Of a DNA stretch of 64,000 nt, positions 13,890 through 24,500 are shown one piece after another. The notes below the pieces were generated by a model. That model made no database searches. It was not told where the DNA came from and saw nothing but the letters and a program-made list of their open reading frames with translations. The stretch is from the NCBI GenBank assembly GCA_017591395.1, contig WEDG01005400.1, positions 1 to 64,000 of the forward strand, given 5' to 3'. Position 1 is the first letter of the stretch. Each line of letters opens with the position of its first letter. The position numbers and the translations under genes were made by a program. The stretch comes from Schistocephalus solidus (lineage: Eukaryota > Platyhelminthes > Cestoda > Diphyllobothriidea > Diphyllobothriidae).

Positions 13890-14098
13890 TGACGCATTGA
13901 CTCGGAGCCACTCTGGTTTAAGCACCAGTGCTAAGGTGCCTCACTTGGCTGATTGGCTCACGCCACCTGCAATAAATGCTAGTCTATAAAAAGGATCTTG
14001 TCATACGCCTTTCTTTAGTCATCAATAAAGCAAGCGATTAGTGGCTGCACAAGCACACCTCTCAGATAGCGTAACCCACGTTCCTCGTACCAGGTGAC
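13890..14098 (+). promoter_or_regulatory. TATA-box promoter or solo LTR ahead of copy A
   Basis: A GC-richer patch contains an inverted CCAAT element (GATTGGCTC at 13950-13958), a strong TATA box (TATAAAAAGG, 13985-13994) and AATAAA at 14024-14029, only about 30 bases further on. It ends near CAGGTGACA at 14090-14098. TATA and polyadenylation signals this close are typical of the U3-R part of a retroviral-type LTR. The position 250 bases before the first exon of copy A also suits a promoter. Clear target-site duplications are not visible, so the LTR boundaries are uncertain. Confidence 0.45.
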
Positions 14099-14342
14099 AG
14101 TTAACCACATACTACAAAATTGCATAGATAATTCTTTTTATACGGTTGCTTTTTAAAGTAAGTGCAATGGCTGAAAATCCACATAGATAAATACTTGTTC
14201 CTCTAACCAATTTACTCGACCGATGTAGACGATATTCAAAATGTGCAACGATTTCAGCACCATTAAATATAATTTATCGTACACATGCGAATGAGTTCGA
14301 TGCTTACATTTACCATAAGCGTGTTTTTTCTTAAAGCAGAAC

Positions 14343-14390
14343 ATGGCGGCTTCCAATTTTCTCCTCGTTCTCTGATTGCAGATTTTTGCA
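14343..14390 (+). CDS. Copy A exon 1 (signal peptide)
   Basis: ATG at 14343 opens MAASNFLLVL, then TGA in frame. Assuming one missing base near 14371, the frame runs on to a donor CA|GTGAAA at 14391 and ends in phase 1, as in copy B. The first 24 bases closely resemble exon 1 of copy B. The 65-base intron that follows is short, so this exon is less certain than the others. Confidence 0.45.
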
Positions 14391-15473
14391 GTGAAATGTG
14401 ATCAGTGCTACGATTACTGTTCATTCTCAATGAGCAGAATTTTTCTAACATTCAGGATACACCCATGGTAGTACTGTTAAATTCCAGTCCGGTGTGCCAT
14501 CAAACAAACCGTTCGAATCTAAAATTGATCCTGGATTTGAAGTGCAAGTAGGTCTCCATTTATATTGATACAACATGCTTATAAGAAAGCCATACGCGAT
14601 GGAATGGAATTCCCTGCATGTTCTGATGCATCTGCTACCAACTGTTATAAACAAACGGGTAACGCCAATAAAACTGATTTTTATTAAAAAGATAATTCAA
14701 ACTATTGAGATGCATTAAACACTGTCACATATTTTTAATACGCTGTAATGTCAGCCATCTTCCGTTATGTTGTGTATGCATTTCAGAAACATTCCCATTG
14801 ACCTTCGTTGTTAAAGACACAAGCGGCGTCAAAGAACTGCAGTTTGTGGGCAACCCTGAAACCCAAACAGTCACCATCCCAATCAGTGAACTGGAAGAAA
14901 AATCGGGTGCCAAACCGCCTCATCGGCCAAAAAACTTGTGAAAGAAAACTTTGAAATTGAATTTTCGCCAAGTGTAAGTCAGAAATTCTGAATAAGCATA
15001 TACTTTGAAATTTTCAAACTGTTGACATGAATGCCAGATTAACGGAATTGCTTTCGCAGTAAATGTACGCTCATTTACTTTATTTTCGAACAGAAAATTG
15101 TTATTGTAAAAAGTGAACAGGATAAAACAGAAGTTTCTGCCGGTACCTGTACCAAGGAAATTACCGAGAATTGCCTACAAGCTGGAACCGGTAAATTACA
15201 TTAGGCGTTTATGTAGGTTTGTCTCGACTAACTTCGATTCACTGCATGCAAACCACAACAAACCATTCGCTTAATCATTCATATTATCTTGTAGCAATCC
15301 ATCATATCAACGTGAAGTCCGACATGCCATCAGAGCAAGTGGTTATCACGCTAAATGGTGCTGACAGCAAGAGCCTACAAGCCACCTTTGTTAAATGTTC
15401 TGCGGCCATATGGATGTCACGTTTATTTGTCGTCATTTTTGCCAGTCTGGCCGCCTTCTTCTTTCTCAACTAG
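14343..15473 (+). CDS. Copy A: five-exon secreted, probably GPI-anchored protein gene, frame broken
   Basis: Exons inferred at 14343-14390, 14456-14658, 14787-14973, 15094-15190 and 15295-15473, with introns of 65 to 128 bases and intron phases 1, 1, 0, 1. All introns start GT and end AG. The product would be about 238 residues. It has a hydrophobic start (MAASNFLLVL), beta-rich middle blocks with TVKFQSG, FEVQVG and PLTFVV, Cys pairs CSDASATNC and CTKEITENC, and a C-terminal hydrophobic stretch (LFVVIFASLAAFFFLN) right before the stop, as in a GPI-anchor signal. Three single-base losses interrupt the frame: in exon 1 near 14371, in exon 2 near 14554, and in exon 3 near the AAA run at 14912. 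Copy B is a diverged inverted homologue with the same structure. Function is not established. A link to cestode GP50-type antigens is a guess from architecture. It may be a pseudogene or carry sequencing indels. Confidence 0.65.
14456..14658 (+). CDS. Copy A exon 2
   Basis: Acceptor TTCAG ends at 14455 and donor GTAACG starts at 14659. The frame reads TVKFQSGVPSNKPFES and FEVQVG, then breaks. One base later it continues SPFILIQHAYKKAIRDG and ends CSDASATNCYKQT in phase 1. Its length is 203, against a frame-consistent 204, so one base is missing near 14554. The unshifted frame stops at TGA a few codons later. Confidence 0.65.
14787..14973 (+). CDS. Copy A exon 3
   Basis: Acceptor TTTCAG ends at 14786 and donor GTAAGT starts at 14974. 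It reads TFPLTFVVKDTSGVKELQF, then ISELEEKSGAK. The frame then shifts at an AAA run to TASSAKKLVKENFEIEFSPS, ending on a complete codon. Its length of 187 is one short of the phase-consistent 188. Without the shift the frame ends at TGA, 14939-14941. Confidence 0.68.
15094..15190 (+). CDS. Copy A exon 4
   Basis: The acceptor AACAG ends at 15093 and donor GTAAAT starts at 15191. The frame is intact: KIVIVKSEQDKTEVSAGT followed by CTKEITENCLQAGT, ending in phase 1. Two Cys eight residues apart may form a disulfide. The exon aligns with QMILIKVTED in copy B. Confidence 0.68.
15295..15473 (+). CDS. Copy A exon 5 with GPI-type tail
   Basis: The acceptor CTTGTAG ends at 15294. The intact frame reads AIHHINVKSD, QVVITLNGAD and ATFVKCSAAIWMSR, then LFVVIFASLAAFFFLN and a TAG stop at 15471-15473. 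Small residues (CSAA) before a hydrophobic end without a charged tail suggest a GPI-attachment signal, though a simple membrane anchor is possible. Copy B ends with the same CSAA, W and VIFA pattern. Confidence 0.72.
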
Positions 15474-17000
15474 CACCCAGTATATACCAAAACTCCCGTT
15501 TATGGGAATATTAATACCCTGTTACTTTAGATCTAGTTAAATATAAATCATGGGAATAATCAACATTTGCCTTTGTTAAGCAAACATAAAGCTTATGCTC
15601 GGAGGGTGCGGTTGGCCACAGGACGTACGTAAACGACCACTCAGCTGGGTGCCAATGGCTTTACCAGTTTTATTCGAGGAGCACTCTTATTCTAACCTCA
15701 GGTAATGACACAGAAATATCGTTCTGAGAAGGCACAAGAAACGCTTGGAGATCGCGGTCATGTGCCGGTGGTAAGAATAGGCAACGTGATGCGGATTTTC
15801 AGGTAAAATACGTTGGGACGATGATTTGCGATATTCTGTTGGTATTGACTTAATGTTTATAGTTGATTTCCCCTTCCACGAGGTATCCTCAGCAAAGAAA
15901 ACATTGTTTGAGTTAAGTGACTTCAGCTGGGTTTGGTAAGCGCTGGCGCGTTAACTGCCGATGTTTTGTTAGCAGCCGTAGAAATGAAGGTGTATAGTCA
16001 TTATATCTTAAGAAGTATTGTCGGGCAGCGGACAATGTGAAGTCTGTTTGGGTGGAAAGACTAATGCAAATCATTGGCGAGTTATGTTCAGAGGTTCAAA
16101 GACCCTCCATATAAAACACTGATTCGTGGACGACGTGATCTAAGTAATGTTTTCGCATCTGAATAGGGGATATTCTTGGATCTTCGTAATCCTTTAGCCA
16201 ATATTAAATTAAAAAAAGAAAATGGAACAGGCAGACGCATTGTAGAGAGAAAGAAAAATCAAATTGCGAAACACCAGTTGCCACTGGCTAGGAAAAGACC
16301 TGTATTTGTGATATATATTTTTGCCTGAGGGACGGTGGGTTGGAAATTGGTGTCAGTTGATGCTGTATTTTATTCAAATATAGGTCTACGCCACTCATGT
16401 TCATTGCATTCTGAGCCTTTACACGGGTAACCCCAGTTAGTCAGTAGATCAACACGGTGGTAATATCAGGCCATGGTTGACGTTCAGGGAGATGCACGTC
16501 CATAAAAATAGTCTACCTGGGGTGCATTAGCACGCCACGGCGCGCAATCTCACTGCTCCACGTAGGTGCCCGGTCTTCTTGAAATTTTACTGACCCCAAA
16601 TTAAGGTGGGTTAGAAATGAGAGTGCAATAGATGCGGCGAAATTCTCCCATCACTATAAAGTGATTCACGCTCAACATGTTCTTGAAGTACTTAGTGGAC
16701 ATTGTCTTAATTTACGCTTATACTGTTGTGCTGCATTTTGCTCACCAAAACTGACTGCAAACACACTAAGGCCAGATAACTTACGGCACGCGTTCGTTGG
16801 GGTACTAAGTGTACGTGCCAACCCACAAACACTGCAATACGTAAGGTGTATTGTGACAAGCCTAGGTCATTTTGTCACGCCACCCAGCCATTTCGAACAC
16901 GCCCAGTTCCCAATGATTAATGGGCTCGGACCAGGGCAACTTATGCGTGACGGATGAATGAGAGTGTGAGCCATCGTAGGAATTCATTCTTAAGGTACGT
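15474..17000. repeat. Repeat-like, GC-richer stretch
   Basis: From about 15600 to 17000 the base composition is clearly less AT-rich than the flanks, and the wording resembles dispersed flatworm repeats. A 98-codon plus-strand frame (16661-16957) is open without recognisable motifs and is probably fortuitous within the repeat. I cannot name a family or set boundaries. Confidence 0.3.
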
Positions 17001-20000
17001 CAGCAAATTTCCCGATATATTCAATCTATTATGCTTCAATAATTCGCGAAACGTTAATTTTCATTTCGAATTTGCCAAATTCTAGGTGTTTCGATACTTC
17101 TTTCGAGTCTGGCTTCAATCTGTCCTTCGAAGGAAGTCTTATTGGTATTCTTACACGCAAAAATTCAATTAGGTATAAAACCGTCATCCTCATAGTATAA
17201 AGAACCTAAAGCAACCCCATTAGTATATCACGAAAGAGCTTTAATTGCTGGATCTGCTGTTGAGGGAGCAAGTATCACTAAATGACGACTGAAATAAGTG
17301 ATAGAAAATCTCGTTTCCACCGTGCGTCTTTTAAAAAATAAAATCACACGACTTTTATGAGTCGCACACATTCAAAATAATTTTTGAATTATGGACGCCC
17401 AAAACGTTTTCGTTGACAATCTTTTCAGGACCAAGCCCAACTTATGCATCAAACCGTAAACCACTGAACAATAAAAGACTTAATTCAAAACGCTACAGTA
17501 TTACAGTGTCTAAAGTAATGTTTTTGTGTCCGAGAGTTCGCCTAGCGACATAGTGCGTTGACCATTTTACTGATATTTCCTTTCCTTTCAACTTTTCAAC
17601 CTATAGTTACGATGCACCTTATAACTGATTAAACTCAGTACACATAGTAAAACCATGTCAGACTTAATGCTGTCTCACGAGATCTAAAGTCTAAGGCTTC
17701 CATGGCACCAGCTAAGCAAGTACTAAAATCAATGGCGACCATTATTGCATTGGCGGCGCTACTTTTTCGTGACTGTTTCTCATTTAAAACCCTTAATTGG
17801 AGATATTGGAGGTAATTGCTTTTCATCTCAACTCACGAGAGGATGAATCAAGCGTGTTATCCGTACAAGAGCCACGCTCTTTGATACACAGTGTCATTTG
17901 AACGACATTAATGGGCTAGTGTATTTGGAGATTCAATTGAAGTAGGCTCGGTTCCTTTTTTCCTTTATCTCAGTCTAGTGGCAGATCCACATCCTAACGA
18001 CCCTCATGCCGGGAATTTTAAATGAGAAAAATTGAAGACATCCTTAGGTGGACATATGAATCACCGCAGATGCTTTCCTTATTCATTGCAGTTTGCAATA
18101 AAGAGTCGAATGGACAAAGAACGCTACACTGCATTATGGAAAACGAACTCTAATTAATAGCTTTATCATAACAAATGCTACTTTTATTAGCAGCCTGCGT
18201 GACGGCGACGCCCAAAAGACCAACGTGGTAGGAGTGGTCGAATAAAATGTTAGACGAAGTTTAATTGAGGGCAAATTCGTTTTCCTAACAAAGATGTGAA
18301 GAAGGAAATATATGGAATATTGTGAAGAGTAGATTTGGATTTAGCACTGTCTTAGAAAGTGGGCAGCAGAATTGGCTCAGAACCCTAACTCATGCTTCAT
18401 GTACTCAGATTTATTGCATGCATACAGAAATTCTTTTACCTCGTGAAATATTTGTTTTATTATGAAACATATTGTGTTCTGAGAAAACAACCCATATATA
18501 CTGATTAGCATTCACAGATGATTAAGAACAAGATAAATTTTAAATTAATACACAAAAGAAATTGTAAACGTAATTTTACGTTACTTCTAAGTACTAATGC
18601 TCATTAAAAAGTGGTTGTCGAAAATTCAAAATGCATGTCTAATGACTAACGTTATATATTATAAGCATAGAAAGCTGTCCACCAAGAAAACTGCGTGAAT
18701 CAAAACGAAAGTCAAATAGTCTTAAAGAAAAGGTTATCGGTAAATATCCTACAAACATTTGTTTCATATCACTTGTGGTGGTAAGCCATCAGTCAACAGT
18801 TTGAGTGTAGATTCCAAAATGCTTTGTCCAGAATTGTCCAGGTTTTTCCTGTTTTCTGTTGTTTAAATCGCAGTCGACGAAGGAAAAAGGAATTTCGTGT
18901 CATCTAACAGCTTTAGAGGTCATGGTACTAAGCATTTTAATAAGATCGAAAGTAGAGATGCCACTTAGTGATTACGAAATTTGAAAAAAAGAAAATGTTG
19001 CTATATAAATGCACCTTTGGCGTATCAAGAAAACAGGGCTTGCATAACAAGTCATAAGGGCTGTAGTTACAATAACTGACGTCATTTTTAAAACTAAGCT
19101 TCAATAGTTAGTGAATAGTTTAAAATTTTCAGTATTTGCAATCGACTGCCCATTGAGTTAGGTCCTATCAAATCTTGTAATTTCAATATTTCTTAAAATC
19201 GTGTACCGAAGACGCAAGGTATTGGATTTTATTAAAGGTATATGGCAGTTCAGGTCATGGTTGTGGACTCACGCAATCATTACACCTTTTTCATTTTACA
19301 ACGTACGCTAAAAACTGAAGGTGGTTTTATTTATGCATGTGACCAATTTCCTTATAAAAGTAAGCTATTTTCTATACATTTAAATCAAAATATATCAGGT
19401 CTACGATATTAATTACATACAGGTAAAGGCCTTTAAGTGTTTGGTATTTCTAAAACTGGTAATATTCTGCGGCTTCCGTTCCTTCAGTAACACTGCAAGA
19501 AACTTGACCATAAAAAGCATCTGACCATAGATTAACAAGGAAAATACCCAGCTTGGTGGGTGACCATTGTGCGGTAGTTTATTCAGGGTACACTGAGGCC
19601 AGGAAATATTTGATCATTGAGCAAAGGATGCCCAGTGGTACTTATTCGTACTATTTCGGCATATAATCACATAATGTTGCAAGTCAAACTGCAAAAAATC
19701 GACAAAATATTTTGTTTTGTTTTTTTGTTTTATTAATCGATAAAACTTCACGTTTTGTTTTTTTATTAATCAATAGAAAGTCCTATGTCTTTTTAAATAA
19801 GCTGGTTGTTTACATCCCTTTCATCCAATTGCCAAATCATGTTCGAGTTGAAAAATTCTGCTTGTTAAAGCACTGGAATTTAAAAGAATTGATTTTTATT
19901 GCAAAATAAATGGCCGAATAAACCAGGTAAAGAACATATAAACATATAAACATTGAACTTAGAACATGATGAAGCAATATATTATGCATGCTAAGATTAA

Positions 20001-20479
20001 ACTTTATCTTATGCGTTAGATGAATGAATAAAATGCACAAAATGTAAGTGCCTGAAATTGATAATATTAATTTTTGTCTTCATGTCTCCTAACTGAGCAC
20101 ATTTCATGCATGTCGTGAATCTTGACAAGGCAGTGAAGCCGTATCCCATTTATCATGGTCATATCAAGCGATGCGACGGAAGTGAAAGATGAAATCGATT
20201 GAAAAGTCAGTTTATGTTTAAGAATCTGCATTTCTAGCAGTCGTATACAGTAGGATTTATTGGTACCATCAAATTTACTGACGGCTTATCAACTGCAGCC
20301 TGTCTTTGCAAAACAAAGATAACGAATGAACGTGAACAGCAGTTAAAATTTACAGAAAATCAATATTTAACAGCAAAGGTCAGATAAAAACGCAAAGAAT
20401 AATCAGGTCAATACGTTAGCTTAAAACTTCAGAGGAAAGAAAATGAGGGGGAAGAGCTAAGACAAGTGCAGCCCTGAAA
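17001..20479. other. AT-rich intergenic stretch
   Basis: No gene or element could be supported. It includes a small imperfect duplication at 19711-19776, listed separately. Confidence 0.45.
19711..19776. repeat. Two-copy imperfect tandem duplication
   Basis: Two T-rich units share TTTTGTTTTTTT followed by ATTAATC and A or GATA. They lie about 38 bases apart, near 19714-19743 and 19752-19776. This is probably replication slippage. Confidence 0.5.
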
Positions 20480-21515
20480 AATCTACGATTAAAAATCACC
20501 ACGGCGTCTTTTTGCTTGCAAAGGTTAAGTTTCTCCCTACGTATATGCACCACTTTTAAGTAGCGCAAAGTACAAGTTTTTCGTGCCCGAACAAGTACTT
20601 GGAAAGCTGTTTAGAGGTCTACAGAGCGACCACAGTCTAATAAATGTTTAGTAATCAAAGAACTTGATACTTTATTTTCTTGTTTAAACAACCAATTAGG
20701 CACATATTTAGCGGCCTTGGTTGCCAATTGCCTTTGCGTTCGCCCAATGTACTTGCATCCACAAGTGCGTGTGAATTCATAAACACAGTTTTGGGTGGCG
20801 TGCAATGGCAAGGCATCCTGTGGCTGGTTGATTGTCAGGCTTCTAGTTAGATTGATAAAGATTAGTTCAGCTGCATTGAATGTTCATCCTATGGTGCAGC
20901 GTAATCACCGCTTGATTGTATTAGAAATATTGACACCTTTAAAGGGAAAATATATCAAAACGGGCTTTAAAGGAACGGACTGTTCAGTCAATGTTGGTCT
21001 AGTCCTAGTGATGAAGCTAATGATTGTTGCTTAAAAAGTTTAATTTCTGATAGATTGAGCATAACTTTATCTTTAATTAGAGGAAAATTATCGTCCATGG
21101 GCCTCTTGCATAACGACTTCCCTTGTTAAGAGCGATGTGAGACTTTTGTCTTACTTAGTACAATACACGCATGTATCATGAACATTAACCAAGAAAGGAG
21201 ATTTATCTTGTCAAGGACAGGTTTTGTCTGATCCAGGCGAGATTTGCTGAGTGCAACAGTTTCAACTGACTCTTCAATTTTTGATTGTAAGGCGGTCCAG
21301 CTTTTTAATCATTGTACGTAATTTTCCCCTACGGATCATCTTGTAGAAATCCACTGGATACTCCTTGTTGATTATACAGTTCTGAAGAAATTCAATCCAT
21401 TTATTTTCCTTCGTTATTTTGCATCTTAATTGTAAAAGTCCCTCGAAAACCTGATTATATCCAGTGAGAAATGTAAGGCGTTTTTTCCCGGGTATGAATT
21501 TAAAACAGGCTCATA
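20480..21515 (-). mobile_element. Penelope-like retroelement fragment with GIY-YIG endonuclease
   Basis: The minus strand carries a clear GIY-YIG-type endonuclease end in the open frame 20811-20611: CVYEFTRTCGCKYIGRTQRQ, then ITKHLLDCG. In the next frame it continues TAFQVLVRARKTCTLRYLKV and REKLNLCKQK to about 20490. Upstream on the same strand a block reads LTFLTGYNQVFEGLLQLRCK and MIRRGKLRTMIKKLDRLTIK (about 21490-21290). I recognise that wording from flatworm retroelement proteins but cannot place it exactly. Between the two blocks I see pieces such as SKSRLDQTKPVLDKINL and FPFKGVNISNTIKR but no RT catalytic motif. The copy therefore looks internally deleted and is dead, with many stops. 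Confidence 0.75.
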
Positions 21516-24500
21516 GAGCAAAATGTATAGGTACCAACAAATTTAACAAATAAACTCCCTTTTTTCTTGTCTTGCCTGATTTCTAATGCAATTATTTTCA
21601 AACATTTACTGTGCTTTCCGATCGTGGACAACAACAGCATTTTCATAGATAATTACAGCTAATCAATCAGCAGGAACCCGGCGTGATAAGAAGATACTGT
21701 CACTGAACTCCGGAGATATTAGGATAAGATTTGCGGTTTTTATGGAAAGTTGCAGTTAATTTTATTGTTTTGTAATAGCAGAAGATAAATTATTATCCTT
21801 CAATTTGCTTCCAATTGTTATGCCCAGGCTACTTTTGAAAGCTTAACTTATTCAAGAATTTATGGTCCGCTTCCTGATCATCAAAATGGGGCCAATGTAT
21901 ACATATTTGCCCGAAAATAGGGTTTCTGTAGTTTAACGCGCGGTTTGGCCTGCATTTTATGGAAAACACATGGATAAAATCGTATTATCTATCCAGTTCA
22001 GTTATCTTTCTGACCGATTAGGAGAATGTTTCTCTCAAAAACCAAATGTCTTTTTTTGTTTGTTGTGAGGATACTATTGAATGCCATCGCAGTTTAATTT
22101 TAAACTGCATCAAATCATAAAGGGCGCTCAAGTTAGCGGTGGCAGTTATAACCTATCTAATGCAGCACCAATTTTCTATAAGAAAAGAGTAAATCGCACA
22201 AAACGTAGGTTGACAGATAAACTGATCAAACATTTAACGATCAACTTTTAAGTTAATTTCAATACTGACCGGCTACATGCATAGTGAAACAACATACACG
22301 TTGTTGGTGCGATAAATGAGCTTTAGGGCCGAAAATGGCCAGATATTTTCACAAATATTTTTTAAAGCATCCTATGTGGCGAAGTAAAATACCACCTGAA
22401 GATATCCTCTAATAAATTAACTCCACACGTGTGCGTCGATAATTGCTTGGACATAAATCAAACTCACAATTCCTGCATAAATACAACTTGATACATTAAA
22501 GACCAGATTTCATTGACAAAAAGTACCACATGGGCAATTTCACAGTTATTATGAATGCAAATTTGATCGCTGCTATAGAAAATACCCAAGAAATAAAGAT
22601 ATCTGCTAATTGTGCAAAAAATTCGTAATATTTATGGAATATTTTCAAAGGTATTTAATCCAACAAATTTGTCTTCAAGGTTTTTTTCTGATACACCACA
22701 CCTCAGAAAACTGAGCGTGTATATACCAATTAGAAAACTCACCAAGGTAATTGGAGATTAACATTGAATGCTTATGCCATTCAATCCTAGCTATCAAATT
22801 TAAACAACATCAAAGACGTCTTAAACACGAAAGTTTCATCAAGTCGTTTTCTTAGCAGGAGGTATTAATAAATACAGAACTTAATGTCCACATATTGTGA
22901 AGTAATGTAAATATTGCATTGATACGTTTTTTCTATTAGAACATTGCGATGGGACACCAAAGACAGGTAAAACATTTCTTGCCAGGTACCTCTGTTGTAA
23001 ACTTATTGTGGAAAAATGCTTTAAATCTGGTGGGAAGCAATTTTGCATGGCATTTGGCAGTCCTAAATTGTTTCAGTAACAATAACTTATTAAATGAAAT
23101 AAAATCTTTCTACGTGTCAAAATATTTGAACATAGAATTATGTTCTATCAAATGTGAACAAGTAACGATATTGCTGCTTTCTTTTTCTATAAAATAGTGT
23201 TGAATAAATAAGGATAGCAAAAGCTAAGAGGAAATACATAATAATGAGGAAATAATTTTTAACAAGTGTTGCATCTTAAAGAGGCCGAAAAGCCGTTCTT
23301 AAAAAACCCAGATTCTGCTTCGTCTGAAATCTCATAATTAAATGCACCAGGATAGTAAAAATAAATAAAAATTTTCTTTGAAATGAGAATTTTACAAGTT
23401 TTTGCTCAAATAAATAAGACTGATAGAAATATATGATCTCGTCTGTTGTCACAATGATGCATAATGGTATTGTTTTAGCAAGCGGTTACTGCTCTAAACT
23501 TCTACAGACTCCACTGAAGGACATTTGAGCTAAGGTCGACATGCTGACTGACCTTGACGATGAAGAAATAGGTCTTAAGTTTGTAAGAATACCTTACGTA
23601 CGTTTCGCACAGCATTCAGAAATAGGAGTGATGACTTAAGCAGTAGCTGCGTTAAATAAAATAGGGAGGAGTAAATGTTTTAAAAGGAATAAGCAGCAAA
23701 CACAAAAACAATAACAGAACCTTGCAAATATCTGTTGAAAGTGCTCACGTAGAATCAGCAGCATGGAAGCAACATTAAAATCACCATGTTTTGCGGTTTG
23801 ACAAGATTATTCAATGGGAAATAAACCACCGCATTATACCAAAAGCATAAGAAAACGTTGTGTATTAAAATGCAGAAAGCGTTGTGAACACAGCTGACAG
23901 ATACGTATGTGGCCTCAGCACTGACCTTAAATAATAGCGCTGAAGATGAAATCTAGTAAGGCCTAAATGAAATATATAGGTAATCCTATATTGGATTGTG
24001 AAGGTGGTTCACGCAAACTTTTTTAACGTTGTTATGAATATTTGTTAATGCAGCCTTTTTAATCCATACAGAAACACAGCTTAACGTATTATATGCCATA
24101 TTTCGTTAATAAAAGGAACCAGAGTAGCATCTTCACGGATATGTGTAACGCTAGATTGATCCGAGCAAACTCTAAATTCACTCATAAAAATTGTTTTTAA
24201 ATGTATTTAATGTAAACTAGTTAGACATCCATTTCACGAAACACGTTCTGGCCTGTCTTCCTGAAGACGAATCGAGGGTATTGGAAGATCACACTTGAAT
24301 CTTATTGTAATCAAGAATTGAATAAGTAATTGAATAACATAAGAGGTACAGGTAATTGCAAAATCCGTCAGGTAATTTCATCCTAGCAGAACTTATTAAA
24401 AATGAGAATATATGTGTCCAACTGCTGAGAAATACTGTGCTTATTTTGAAATGTTTTCTAATAAGTGCATTTTGATGCAACACCAATTGCAAATAAGCAT

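Noticed and set aside
14153..14451. Open frames on the minus strand over the start of copy A
   Set aside because: They are antisense to supported exons of copy A and have no motifs.
14900..14945. Programmed frameshift in copy A exon 3
   Set aside because: The site GCCAAACCG is not a standard slippery heptamer, and two other exons of the same copy are also broken by one base, so indels are simpler.
14445..14971. Minus-strand frames of 62-69 codons within copy A
   Set aside because: Shadows of exons 2 and 3. The plus-strand exons have splice sites and a homologue, these do not.
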